From assembly GCA_029259775.1 (NCBI GenBank), contig JAJDEN010000045.1:1-64000 (forward strand): a stretch of 64,000 nt of DNA. The letters are read 5' to 3'. The notes beneath the pieces are model-generated. The model worked only from the letters and a program-made list of their open reading frames with translations, was not told the DNA's origin and did not search any database. This DNA comes from Planctomycetota bacterium. Lineage in GTDB: Bacteria; Planctomycetota; PLA2; JAEUHO01. A program made the translations under genes and the position numbers. Shown here one piece after another: positions 43,377 through 52,206 of the stretch (position 1 is the stretch's first letter; each line of letters starts with the position of its first letter).

Positions 43377-45164
43377 CTACTTCGCGGGCAGCGCGACGCG
43401 GAAGGTGCTGCCCTGCCCGGGCTGGCTCTCGAGCTCGATCACCCCATCGAGCGCTTGGACGAAGTGCTTGACGATGGCCAGGCCCAAGCCTGTGCCGCCG
43501 ACCTCACGTGACCGGCCTTCGTCGACGCGGTAGAAGCGCTCGAAGATGCGGTCGTGCTGGTCAGCGGGGATGCCGTAGCCTGTGTCGGTGACCTCCAGGA
43601 GCACCCTGGCGCCGTCCCTGTGCAGCTCAACGCGCACCCACCCGCCCCGCGGCGTGTACTTGATCGCGTTGTTCAGGAGATTGCCGGAGACGCGGCGGAC
43701 GGCTTCGGCCTCCCCGTTGATGGTCAGCGGCTCCGCGGCGATGTCGACCTTGATCCCGATGCCGCGCTCGCTGGCCGCCGCCTGGCAGTCGTCCAGGGCT
43801 TCGCGCACAGGACCGCGCATGTCGAGCAGATGGCGGCCGGCAAGCTCGCTGCCTTTCGTCTCCAGCCGAGAGAGGACGAGCATCTCCTCCACGAGCTCGC
43901 TCAGGCGATCGCTCTGGCTCAGGATGCGGCCCAGGAAGTTGTGCCGTACGTCCGCGTCCATCGCGGGGTCCTCGAGAATCGTCTCCGCCATGCCTCGGAT
44001 CGACGCCACGGGGGTCTTCAGCTCATGCGAGGCGTTCGTGATGAAGGTGCGCCGGATCTCCTCCAGACGCCGCTGCTCGGTGATGTCGTTGAGCACGAGG
44101 ATCGCGCCGTGGGCCGAGCCGCCGTCGGTCTTGAGCGGTGACGCGTGCAGGAGCACCGTCCGGATCTGGCCGTCGGCGGGCAACGAGATGACGTCCGACC
44201 GCATTTCGCCGCGCTGCACCGCGCGACGGAGCGCCGCCGGCGCCTCGAACGGCAGCAGCGCGTCCCAGACGGGCTGTCCGCGAACCTCCTCGGCCGCCAG
44301 GCCCAGGATCTCGCAAGCCGCGTCGTTCACCCGAACGACGCGTGCGTCCTCGTCCACGGCCAGCACGCCTTCGGTCATGCCACTCAGGACGGCGGTCACC
44401 TCGCGCTGATCGTGCCGGATCGTGGAGATCTCACGCTCGAGGTTGGCGGCCATCTCGTTGAAGGCGCGCCCGAGATCGCCGATCTCGTCCGCTGCCGAGG
44501 CACGCACGCGCCGGCCGTGGTCGCCGGCGGCGACGGCCGTGGCGGCGTCACGCATCGACCGCAAGGGGCGCGAGAGCCTGCGCGCCACGAGGAAGGCTCC
44601 GCCGAGCCCGAAGAGCAGAGCCAGACCCGCCCCGCCCAGGATCGTCTCGCGCAGCCTCGCGAGGCGGCTCTCGAGTTCGACGAGCGGCAGGGCGCCGCGC
44701 ACGTAGCCGCGAAGCGTGTCGCCCTGGCGTAGGGCGCGGGCCATGTAGAGCATGGGCATCTGCAGAGTGTCGCTGTAGCGCTGGGCACGTCCTGTCTCGG
44801 CGTCCTTGCTCCCCAGGACCTCCGGCCGCGTGCCGTGGTTGTCCATCCGTGCAGGCGCCTCGGACGAGTCCGCGATGACGACCCCATCCGACGCGATCAG
44901 CGTGATCCGCGTACCCGTGCGCTCGGCGAGATCGCGCAGGCGTCGCTGCAGCGGCTCCGAGGGGCCGGCCGAGATGTCGTCGGCGAAGACCTCGCTGAGG
45001 ATCTCGAGGTGCCCACGCAGGATCGCATCGGCTTGACGCTCTACATCGTCCCGCACCCGGCTGCTCGCGAGCCAACCGGCGAGCAAGGCCGTCAGGCCGA
45101 TCAGTCCCACGATCGAGCCGAAGAACTTCCAGAAGAGGTTCACTCGGAACACAGCGCTCTCCAC
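43377..45164 (-). CDS. phoR: PhoR-type sensor histidine kinase
   Basis: The 595-residue kinase has an N-terminal membrane segment (about 13-33), a periplasmic sensor of about 130 residues, a second segment (about 173-195), a HAMP domain, a PAS domain (EGVLAVDEDARVVRVNDAAC), then HisKA with NASHELKTPVASIRG (phospho-acceptor His near 377) and HATPase with LLNNAIKYTPRGG, VTDTGYGIPADQHDRIFERF and GGTGLGLAIVKHFV. It precedes phoB. PhoR usually has little periplasmic domain; the larger one here is closer to Bacillus PhoR. It responds to phosphate via PhoU and Pst. Confidence 0.9.
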   Translation of the reverse strand: MESAVFRVNLFWKFFGSIVGLIGLTALLAGWLASSRVRDDVERQADAILRGHLEILSEVFADDISAGPSEPLQRRLRDLAERTGTRITLIASDGVVIADSSEAPARMDNHGTRPEVLGSKDAETGRAQRYSDTLQMPMLYMARALRQGDTLRGYVRGALPLVELESRLARLRETILGGAGLALLFGLGGAFLVARRLSRPLRSMRDAATAVAAGDHGRRVRASAADEIGDLGRAFNEMAANLEREISTIRHDQREVTAVLSGMTEGVLAVDEDARVVRVNDAACEILGLAAEEVRGQPVWDALLPFEAPAALRRAVQRGEMRSDVISLPADGQIRTVLLHASPLKTDGGSAHGAILVLNDITEQRRLEEIRRTFITNASHELKTPVASIRGMAETILEDPAMDADVRHNFLGRILSQSDRLSELVEEMLVLSRLETKGSELAGRHLLDMRGPVREALDDCQAAASERGIGIKVDIAAEPLTINGEAEAVRRVSGNLLNNAIKYTPRGGWVRVELHRDGARVLLEVTDTGYGIPADQHDRIFERFYRVDEGRSREVGGTGLGLAIVKHFVQALDGVIELESQPGQGSTFRVALPAK

Positions 45165-45245
45165 GGCCGACCCGCGTTATCCACGAACCGAAGGGACTCC
45201 GCAACCACGTGCCGGGAGCGTTCTACAGCCACCGTCCGGCCGGGC

Positions 45246-45257
45246 CGTAGCGCTACG
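45246..45257. promoter_or_regulatory. 12-bp palindrome upstream of phoR
   Basis: CGTAGCGCTACG is a perfect palindrome in the 150-base gap between carA and phoR (both - strand), 82 bases before the phoR start. It could be an operator or part of a hairpin ending carA; nothing decides between them. Confidence 0.3.
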
Positions 45258-45290
45258 AGCCGAGCGCGCTTCGGGCGCCCCTCCGCGAGC

Positions 45291-45305
45291 GCTGACGACG
45301 GCCGA
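45291..45305 (-). repeat. 3-prime-associated dispersed repeat, copy 3 (inverted)
   Basis: GCTGACGACGGCCGA is the inverse of the first 15 bases of the repeats at 15912 and 29278. It begins 9 bases after the carA stop codon and points in carA direction, so all three copies follow a gene end in the same relative orientation. Here it merges with the palindrome CGGCCGATCGGCCG. Confidence 0.45.
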
Positions 45306-45314
45306 TCGGCCGCT

Positions 45315-46475
45315 TCAGCTGCTCTTCGCCGTCGCGGCGGCGCCGCGGATCATGTTGCGGAAGCGGCGGAAGAGGTGCTGGGCGTCGTGCGGGCCCGGTG
45401 CGGCCTCGGGGTGGTACTGGACGGCGAACGCGCGCAGCTCGTCGCTCGCGATGCCCGCATTGGTCATGTCGTTGAGGTTCGTGTGCGTGGCCTCGAACAC
45501 CGTGCCCGCGATGCTGTCGGCCTCGACCACGAAGCCGTGGTTCTGGCTCGTAATCTCGATGCAGGCCGTCGCGTGCTCGCGCACGGGATGGTTCGCGCCG
45601 CGGTGCCCGAACTTGAGCTTCGAGGTCTTGGCACCGGCGGCCAGCGCGAGGATCTGGTGACCGAGGCAGATGCCGAAGATCGGTACCTTGCCGAGCAGCT
45701 CGCGTACGGTGTCGATCGCGTACGTCACAGCGGCCGGATCACCCGGGCCATTGCTCAGGAACACGCCGTCGGGCTCGAGCGCCAGGATGTCGGCGGCGGA
45801 CGTGTTGGCGGGCACGACCGTCGGCAGCATGCCGAACGTGACGAGCGAGCGGAGGATGTTGCGCTTCGCACCGAAGTCCATCGCCACGACCTTGAGCGGC
45901 GCGAGGTCGTCCTCGTCCGTCGCCTGCGGCATCTCGCACCAGCGCTCAGGCCAGGCTTCGTCCCACTGGTAGGCCGCGTCGCAGGTGACCTTGGCCGCGA
46001 GGTCCTGCCCGGCCATCGAGGGCAGCGCCTTGGCCTTGGCCAAGAGGCTCGCTTCGTCGAGGTCGACGCTGGAGAGCACGCCGTTGATGGCACCGTCCAC
46101 GCGCAAGCGGCGGGTCAGCCGGCGCGTGTCGACGCCTTCGATGCCGATCACGCCCGTGCGCGCGTACCAGTCGGACAGCGACTCGTTCGAGCGGAAGTTG
46201 CTCGCCACGGGCGAGAGCTCGCGCACGATCATGCCTTCGATCCACGGCCGGTCGGACTCGTGGTCCTCCGGGTTGACGCCGTAGTTGCCGATGTGCGGGT
46301 AGGTCATGCACACGATCTGGCCGGCGTAGGACGGGTCGGTGGCGATCTCTTGGTAGCCGGTCATGGCCGTGTTGAAGACGACCTCGCCGGCGCGCTCACC
46401 GGGAGCGCCGAAGGCGCGGCCACGGAACACGCTGCCATCGGCCAGGACAAGAAGGGCGGGGCGTTCGTTCGACAT
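45315..46475 (-). CDS. carA: carbamoyl phosphate synthase small subunit
   Basis: The 386-residue protein has the N-terminal CarA domain (LADGSVFRGRAFGAPGERAG, FNTAMTGYQEIATDPSY, GVDTRRLTRRLR) and a C-terminal class I glutamine amidotransferase domain with FLSNGPGDPAAV, the catalytic Cys in FGICLGHQILALA, and His in AVQYHPEAAPGP. It releases ammonia from glutamine for the large subunit, CarB, in pyrimidine and arginine synthesis. carB is not in the window. It is divergent from purA with 155 bases between starts. Confidence 0.95.
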   Translation of the reverse strand: MSNERPALLVLADGSVFRGRAFGAPGERAGEVVFNTAMTGYQEIATDPSYAGQIVCMTYPHIGNYGVNPEDHESDRPWIEGMIVRELSPVASNFRSNESLSDWYARTGVIGIEGVDTRRLTRRLRVDGAINGVLSSVDLDEASLLAKAKALPSMAGQDLAAKVTCDAAYQWDEAWPERWCEMPQATDEDDLAPLKVVAMDFGAKRNILRSLVTFGMLPTVVPANTSAADILALEPDGVFLSNGPGDPAAVTYAIDTVRELLGKVPIFGICLGHQILALAAGAKTSKLKFGHRGANHPVREHATACIEITSQNHGFVVEADSIAGTVFEATHTNLNDMTNAGIASDELRAFAVQYHPEAAPGPHDAQHLFRRFRNMIRGAAATAKSS

Positions 46476-46630
46476 GGCTGGGCAGGGTACCCGGTGCCGA
46501 CCACGCCCTGAAACGGCGGGCGGACCGTGTGGCGGCGTCCCGAGCCCGATTTGGCCGCGAGCCCGGAGCCATTCTGGCGGATCGAGGGCTGGGACCGCTA
46601 GACTGGGCTTTTAACCGGGGAGTTCCCGCC

Positions 46631-47926
46631 ATGCCTGTCACCTGCGTGTACGGGATGCAATGGGGCGACGAGGGCAAGGGACGCATCGTCGACCTGCTCG
46701 CCGCCGAGTCCGACTTCGTCGTCCGCTATCAGGGCGGGGCGAACGCGGGCCACACAGTGATCGTCGGTGAGGAGAAGTACGTCCTCCACCTGCTGCCTTC
46801 GGGCGCGATCCAGCCCGCGACGATCAACGTGATCGGCAATGGCGTCGTGGTCGACCCGTGGGTCCTCATCGAAGAGATCGACGAGCTGGCCGGGCGTGGG
46901 ATCAGCCTGGACGGCCGCCTGCTGATCAGCGACCGCGCCCACGTCGTGCTGCCGCATCACAAGACGATGGACCAGGCGCTCGAGGCCCTGCGCGGCGCCG
47001 ACGCGCTGGGCACCACCAGCCGCGGCATCGGCCCGGCCTACGGCGACAAGTTCCGCCGCGCCGGCATGCGCGTGGCCGACCTGCTCAAGCCCCACCGCTA
47101 CGAGGACCTGCTCCAGGCCAACACCGGTGCGTGGAACGCGATCCTCGACAAGGCCGGGCTGGACCCGATCGACGTTGCGTCGGTGATCGAGGAGACGCGC
47201 GCCGTCGGCGAGCGGCTCCGACCCTACGCAGCCGACGTCACGACCATCCTGCTCGAGGCGTGGAAGGCCGGTCGCCCCATCCTGGCGGAGGGCGCCCAAG
47301 GCTTCGGCCTCGATGTCGACCACGGCTCCTACCCCTTCGTCACGTCGAGCACGACGGGCCCCGCCGGCGTCTCCGCCGGCACAGGCTTGCCGCCGCGCGC
47401 GCTCGATCGCGTCGTGGGTATCGTGAAGGCCTACACCACGCGTGTCGGCGCCGGTCCCTTCCCCACGAAGGATACGGGCCCCGCTGGGGTGCATCTGGCC
47501 AAGGCCGGGCATGAGTTCGGCGCGACGACGGGACGTCCGCGGGACTGCGGCTGGTTCGACGCCGTGCTGGCGCGCCGCGCCGCCTTCACCCAGGGCGCGA
47601 CCTCCGTCTGCTTGATGAAGCTCGACTGCCTCTCCGGCATGGACGAGATCAAGCTCTGCACCGCCTACGAGCTCGACGGCGTGCGCGTCGACGCGCCCCC
47701 CGCCTGGGCCGGCGACTGGGAGCGCTGCGAGCCCGTCTACGAGTCCTTCGCCGGTTGGACCGAGGACATCGGAGGCGCCCGCCGCTTCGAGGATCTGCCT
47801 GCCACGGCGCAGACCTACGTCCGGCGCATCCAGGAGATCCTGGAGACGCCCGTCGAGGTCATCAGCGTCGGCGCCGAGCGCGAGCGCTTCATCCCCCTGG
47901 TCGAGGGCATCCCCGTCGGGGTGTAG
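46631..47926 (+). CDS. purA: adenylosuccinate synthetase
   Basis: The 431-residue protein has the purA signatures VYGMQWGDEGKGRIVDLL (catalytic Asp and GDEGKG loop), QGGANAGHTV, GTTSRGIGPAYGDKFRRAGM, FVTSSTTGPAGVSAGTGL, GRPRDCGWFDAVLARRAA and TKL-like LMKLDCLSGMDEI. It joins aspartate to IMP using GTP, the first step from IMP to AMP, in the cytosol. ATG 46631 is preferred to the upstream in-frame start because the fold begins there and GGGGAG precedes it. Confidence 0.96.
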   Translation: MPVTCVYGMQWGDEGKGRIVDLLAAESDFVVRYQGGANAGHTVIVGEEKYVLHLLPSGAIQPATINVIGNGVVVDPWVLIEEIDELAGRGISLDGRLLISDRAHVVLPHHKTMDQALEALRGADALGTTSRGIGPAYGDKFRRAGMRVADLLKPHRYEDLLQANTGAWNAILDKAGLDPIDVASVIEETRAVGERLRPYAADVTTILLEAWKAGRPILAEGAQGFGLDVDHGSYPFVTSSTTGPAGVSAGTGLPPRALDRVVGIVKAYTTRVGAGPFPTKDTGPAGVHLAKAGHEFGATTGRPRDCGWFDAVLARRAAFTQGATSVCLMKLDCLSGMDEIKLCTAYELDGVRVDAPPAWAGDWERCEPVYESFAGWTEDIGGARRFEDLPATAQTYVRRIQEILETPVEVISVGAERERFIPLVEGIPVGV

Positions 47927-48067
47927 CGCATGCGCTCCGAGCGCACCAGGCACCATCGTGGCCAAGAGCATGCCGACGCACGCGTCGCGCGCGCCGGAGC
48001 CCGTAGTTGTAAGCTGCTGGGGTGAGCCGCGTACGTGAGCGGGCGAGACGAGCCACCAGGGGACGCG

Positions 48068-48943
48068 ATGATCGGACCTGCAAGCCAGAGCGGCGAAGCG
48101 ACCCCCAAGGGCGCGAGCGACACCAAGGCGCGCCTCATCGGCAGCGCGATCGTGCTCGCCGTGATCGGCGGCGTGCTGGCGATCCAGGCGTTCACGGGCA
48201 GCGCCATCGGTACGCACCTCGTGCTCGCCGCGTTCGGCGCGGTCGCGGGGGCTGAGGTCGCCCTGCTGTTCCGGGCGGCCGGGCACCGCGTGAACCTCAT
48301 GCAGGCCGGCATCAGCTGTGGCTTGCTGTGCGCCGTCGGCCTCGTGGGGGACTGGCGCGGCGACTACATGACGGCGCGCGTCCTCGTGCTGCTCGGGCTC
48401 CTGCTCTGGGCGCTGTTCGAGCACCTGCGCGACATGCGGCCCGAGGCGCTCACGGAGATCGCCTTCCGCCTCGTGCCCGTGCTCTACATCGGCTTCCTGC
48501 TCTCGTTCATGGCCGACTTCGCCGGCGACTGGCGCTTGATCCTCTGGATCGTGCTCACGGCCAAGGTCAGCGACATGGCCGGGTGGGCGATCGGCAAGCC
48601 GTTCGGCAAGCACAAGATGATCCCCACGGTCTCGCCCGGGAAGTCGTGGGAGGGCACCATCGCGGGGCTCGTCGCCAGCGCGATCGCGGCGACGCTGCTG
48701 CCGATCCCGCTCGGGCTCTTCGACGGACGGCCCTACCCCTGGGCCACGCTACCGATCTTCGGGCTGCTCCTTGCGGCGGCCTCGATCTTCGCGGGCATCA
48801 CCTGGAGCGGCTGGAAGCGCCGGCTGGCCGCCAAGGACTCCAGCAAGCTCATCCCGCACATGGGCGGCGTCACCGACATGGTGGATTCCCTGCTCCTGGC
48901 CGGACCGGCAGCGCACATGTGGTTCTGGGCCGTCGGTTGGTAA
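48068..48943 (+). CDS. cdsA: phosphatidate cytidylyltransferase
   Basis: The 291-residue membrane protein has about seven hydrophobic segments (LIGSAIVLAVIGGVLAIQ onward) and ends with the CdsA region SGWKRRLAAKDSSKLIPHMG, GGVTDMVDSLLLAGP. The usual pattern KRxxxxKDxxxxxPGHGGxxDRxD is kept except that HGG is HMGG and DRxD is DMVD. It makes CDP-diacylglycerol, the branch point of phospholipid synthesis. ATG 48068, with AGGGGA upstream, is chosen over the GTG at 48035. It lies upstream of phoH with 65 bases between. Confidence 0.88.
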   Translation: MIGPASQSGEATPKGASDTKARLIGSAIVLAVIGGVLAIQAFTGSAIGTHLVLAAFGAVAGAEVALLFRAAGHRVNLMQAGISCGLLCAVGLVGDWRGDYMTARVLVLLGLLLWALFEHLRDMRPEALTEIAFRLVPVLYIGFLLSFMADFAGDWRLILWIVLTAKVSDMAGWAIGKPFGKHKMIPTVSPGKSWEGTIAGLVASAIAATLLPIPLGLFDGRPYPWATLPIFGLLLAAASIFAGITWSGWKRRLAAKDSSKLIPHMGGVTDMVDSLLLAGPAAHMWFWAVGW

Positions 48944-49008
48944 GCCCCGCGGACGGCGGCTCCAACACGCACTAGGCCCAGGCCCGGCGTCGCGCCTACA
49001 CTCCCGCC

Positions 49009-50028
49009 ATGCCGACCGAACGCATCCCCGAGGCCCCCGAGACCGCCCAGCGACTCCTCTTCGGGCCCATGGACCGTCATCTGCGCGCCGTCCGCGAACG
49101 CTTCGGCGTCCGGATCAGCGTGCGCAGCGACGTGTTGACGCTGGAGGGCACCGACGACGACGCCGTCCAGGAGGTCGCGCGCCGCGTGAAGATCGTGCTC
49201 GCCCGCGCGGCCCGGCCCGGAGAGCCGACCGCGGAGGAGATCGAAGACCTGCTGATCGGCGACGGCATCGAGACGCAGGCGCGCAAGCGTCCGCCGCGCG
49301 CTCCGCGTGGACCTCGCGGTGGCGGCCAGCGTCCGCCGCCCGGGCTCTCGGGGCCGGCGCCCAAGCGTGCGCGTCCGCGTACGAAGATGCAGGAGGCCTA
49401 CCTCGAGGCCATCCGCAAGCACGACGTCGTGTTCGCGATCGGCCCGGCCGGTACCGGCAAGACCTTCCTCGCCGTCGTGGAGGCCGTCGAGGCCCTGCGC
49501 GCCGGTCAGGTGAAGCGCATCGTCCTGACGAGGCCCGCCGTCGAGGCCGGCGAGAAGCTCGGCTTCCTGCCCGGCGACTTCCACGCGAAGATCAATCCGT
49601 ACCTGCGCCCGCTCTACGACGCGCTCGGCGAGCTGATTCCGTGGGGCGAGGTCCAGCGCTACATGGACGCGGACGTCATCGAGATCGTGCCGCTCGCCTA
49701 CATGCGCGGGCGCACGCTCAAGAACGCCTTCATCATCCTGGACGAGGGACAGAACACGACCACGGCGCAGATGAAGATGTTCCTGACGCGCCTCGGCGAC
49801 GGCTCCAAGGCCGTCATCAACGGCGACATCACGCAGGTCGATCTTCCGGAGACGACGCGCTCGGGGCTCGTGGACAGCATCCATGTGCTCGAGGGCACCA
49901 AGGGGCTGTCGATCATCCGCTTCGGCGCGCACGACATCCAGCGGCATGCCCTCGTGCAGCGCATCGTCGACGCCTACGAGAAGGACGACGAGCGCCGCGC
50001 GGCCGAGGACGGTGCCCGGGGCTCGTGA
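49009..50028 (+). CDS. PhoH-family ATPase (YbeZ-like)
   Basis: The 339-residue protein has a KH-like N-terminal region (RHLRAVRERFGVRISVRSDV, LEGTDDDAVQEV), a Pro/Arg-rich linker (about 92-125) and a PhoH P-loop domain: FAIGPAGTGKTFLAVVEAVE, VLTRPAVEAGEKLGFLPGD, FIILDEGQNTTTAQMKMFLT and INGDITQVDLP. Related E. coli YbeZ works with the endoribonuclease YbeY. The stop overlaps the GTG start of ybeY, supporting that partnership. The name PhoH does not imply phosphate control here. Confidence 0.9.
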   Translation: MPTERIPEAPETAQRLLFGPMDRHLRAVRERFGVRISVRSDVLTLEGTDDDAVQEVARRVKIVLARAARPGEPTAEEIEDLLIGDGIETQARKRPPRAPRGPRGGGQRPPPGLSGPAPKRARPRTKMQEAYLEAIRKHDVVFAIGPAGTGKTFLAVVEAVEALRAGQVKRIVLTRPAVEAGEKLGFLPGDFHAKINPYLRPLYDALGELIPWGEVQRYMDADVIEIVPLAYMRGRTLKNAFIILDEGQNTTTAQMKMFLTRLGDGSKAVINGDITQVDLPETTRSGLVDSIHVLEGTKGLSIIRFGAHDIQRHALVQRIVDAYEKDDERRAAEDGARGS

Positions 50029-50486
50029 GCGCGCAGATCGAGATCAGCGTCCACGACACACGCGTGCCTGGCGGCCGGCGCCGGCTCGAGCGCGACCTGC
50101 GCCGCCTGGGCGACCACGCGGCGGCCAAGACGGGCGGGCCGGTGGAGCTGTCCTTCGCCATCCTGGGCGACGAGCAGATGCAGGCCGTGAACCGCGACAC
50201 GCTGGGCCACGACTACCCCACGGATGTCCTGAGCTTCCCCATGGCCTCCGATCCGGTCCTGGTGGGGGAGGTCCTGCTTTCGGCCGACACGGCTCGCCGT
50301 GAGGCGGCCGCGCGAGGCCATCCCGCGTACGATGAGCTTCTGCTCTACGCCGTCCATGGCGTCCTGCATCTGCTGGGTCATGACGACCACGATCCGGCGG
50401 CGCGGCGACGGATGCGGCGCGCAGAGCGGGCGACGCTCGCCGCCCTGGGGATCGCCCCCGTGTTCGGGCGCCGCGCCAAGCGCTGA
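50025..50486 (+). CDS. ybeY: endoribonuclease YbeY
   Basis: From GTG 50025, which overlaps the phoH stop (GTGA), the product has 153 residues. VNRDTLGHDYPTDVLSFPM and the zinc-binding HGVLHLLGHDDHD at about 111-123 are the YbeY hallmarks. It is a metal-dependent RNase that helps 16S rRNA 3-prime maturation and ribosome quality control. Length is normal. Translational coupling with the upstream phoH gene is likely. The next gene, a protein kinase, starts 28 bases later. Confidence 0.93.
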   Translation: MSAQIEISVHDTRVPGGRRRLERDLRRLGDHAAAKTGGPVELSFAILGDEQMQAVNRDTLGHDYPTDVLSFPMASDPVLVGEVLLSADTARREAAARGHPAYDELLLYAVHGVLHLLGHDDHDPAARRRMRRAERATLAALGIAPVFGRRAKR

Positions 50487-50514
50487 ACCCTTCGACCGTC
50501 TCTTGGAGAGTCCC

Positions 50515-51678
50515 GTGGAAGCTGCCGACGACCGCCTGATCCCCCGGATCCTCGAGAAGGGCCTCGCCACCCAGGAACAGATCGACGACGCCGTGAAGGT
50601 GCGCAACCACCTGGCCGAGATGGGCATGCGTCCGCGGGGTGTGGCCGAGGTGCTCTTCGAGAAGGGCGTCATCGAGAAGGACCAGCTCGAGGAACTCCAG
50701 CGGGAGGACCGTCGGGTCGAGGGCAAGGAGCAGATCGCCGGCTACCGCTTGGAGCAGAAGCTCGGCGAGGGTGCGATGGGCTCGGTCTTCAAGGCGCGTC
50801 AGCTCTCTCTCGACCGCGACGTCGCGATCAAGGTGCTCGCGCCGCACCTCAGCGAGGATGACGACTACGTCCAGCGTTTCTTCCGCGAGGCCAAGGCGGT
50901 CGCACGCCTGAACCACACCAACGTCATCAGCGGCATCGACGTCGGCGAGGCCGGCGGCGTCAAGTACCTGGTCATGGAGTACGCCGACGGCATGACCGTC
51001 GGCTCGCTGCTGAATCGCGGCGGTGCCCTGGACGAGGAGCGCACGCTCCAGATCGGCCTGCAGATGGCCCGCGCCCTCGATCACGCGCACCGCAACAACC
51101 TCGTGCACCGTGACATCAAGCCCGACAACATCATCATCACGAAGGATGGCGTCGCGAAGCTGTGCGACCTCGGCCTGGCGCGCATGGAGGCGCACCAGGG
51201 CGATGAGCCGACGCGCATGGGTACGGCGGCCTACATCAGCCCGGAGCAGGCGCGCGGCGACACCAACGTCACCGAGCGCACCGACCTCTACAGCCTCGGC
51301 TGCACGCTCTTCCACATGCTCACGGGCCGTGAGCCGTTCGTCGGGGACGACGCCTCGGCCGTGCTCGCGCTGCACCTGACGGAGGAGGCGCCGTCCGTGC
51401 GCACCTACGATCCGACGATCAGCGAGCGCGTGGACTTGATGGTGCAGACACTGATGGCGAAGGATCCGCGCGATCGCATCAGCAGTGCGAAGGACCTGAT
51501 CAGGAACTTCGAGGCCGCGTTGCGCGATGTGAAGGGCGCCCGCGGCGCCGCCGTCGCGGGTTCGAGCGCTGTCTCGGCCGCGCCGCGTGCGCCGAAGGCT
51601 GCGCCGCCTCCCGCTCCTGCGCCGGGCCCGTCGAGCGGTGCGCCCGTGCGCCGTCGCCGCGGCCGCAAGCGCATGTAG
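50515..51678 (+). CDS. Ser/Thr protein kinase with N-terminal MshEN-like module
   Basis: From GTG 50515 (TTGGAGAG upstream) the product has 387 residues. Residues 1-65 (IPRILEKGLATQEQIDDAVK, VLFEKGVIEKDQLEELQRED) resemble the small helical MshEN-like domain often found before planctomycete kinases. Residues 72-330 are an Hanks-type kinase: KLGEGAMGSVFKARQ, AIKVL, NLVHRDIKPDNIIITKDG, CDLGLAR, GTAAYISPEQARG and SLGCTLFHMLTGREPF. The C-terminus is Pro/Ala/Arg-rich and ends in a basic cluster (VRRRRGRKRM). No membrane segment is present, so it is cytosolic. It follows ybeY by 28 bases. Confidence 0.88.
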   Translation: MEAADDRLIPRILEKGLATQEQIDDAVKVRNHLAEMGMRPRGVAEVLFEKGVIEKDQLEELQREDRRVEGKEQIAGYRLEQKLGEGAMGSVFKARQLSLDRDVAIKVLAPHLSEDDDYVQRFFREAKAVARLNHTNVISGIDVGEAGGVKYLVMEYADGMTVGSLLNRGGALDEERTLQIGLQMARALDHAHRNNLVHRDIKPDNIIITKDGVAKLCDLGLARMEAHQGDEPTRMGTAAYISPEQARGDTNVTERTDLYSLGCTLFHMLTGREPFVGDDASAVLALHLTEEAPSVRTYDPTISERVDLMVQTLMAKDPRDRISSAKDLIRNFEAALRDVKGARGAAVAGSSAVSAAPRAPKAAPPPAPAPGPSSGAPVRRRRGRKRM

Positions 51679-51728
51679 CTACGCGTCAGCCGGAAAGGGT
51701 TCGACGCAGCCAGCGCCACCAACGAACG

Positions 51729-51995
51729 CTAGGCGTTGTTCTCGTCGCCGGGGGTCCAGTTGCGCTTGACGGGCTTCACGACCAAGCCGCGGCGAAGGAA
51801 CTTCGCGGCGACCTTGATGCGGACCACGCGGCCGTCGACGACGGCGCGCACACGCTGGATGTTCGGCTTGAACTTGCGGAGCGTCCTGCCGGTCGTCTTC
51901 TTGCCGATACCGCCCTTGGCCTTGGCCAGACCGCGCCGGGCGTAGGTCCGGCCGGACGTGGTCTTCTTGCCGCTGAGCTGACAGACGCGAGGCAT
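51729..51995 (-). CDS. rpmB: 50S ribosomal protein L28
   Basis: The 88-residue protein has the L28 pattern: CQLSGKKTTSGRTYARRGLA, a basic stretch KFKPNIQRVRAVVDGRVVRI and a C-terminal VKPVKRNWTPGD. It binds 23S rRNA in the large subunit. ATG 51995 is chosen; the upstream frame extension has no similarity. Length is near the usual 60-98. It faces the kinase gene tail to tail and is divergent from the helicase. Confidence 0.93.
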   Translation of the reverse strand: MPRVCQLSGKKTTSGRTYARRGLAKAKGGIGKKTTGRTLRKFKPNIQRVRAVVDGRVVRIKVAAKFLRRGLVVKPVKRNWTPGDENNA

Positions 51996-52206
51996 GGCAC
52001 TTCTCCGAAAGGGCGGCGCAGGCCGCCGGCGAACGGGGAAGATTAGGCGATCGGGGGGCGCCCGACAACGTTTCGCGCCCCCGAAGCCTGCCTGTGGGCC
52101 CGAAATGGGCTCCGGGAGGCACGTTGACACTCCGGCGAACCAGAATGCCCCAGGAACCGGAACGATGGCCCGCTGGAGCCAAGTCTTCTTTACAATCCGC
52201 CGCCAG

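Noticed and set aside
46598..48613. 671-codon - strand frame opposite purA and cdsA
   Set aside because: Antisense shadow of two identified genes.
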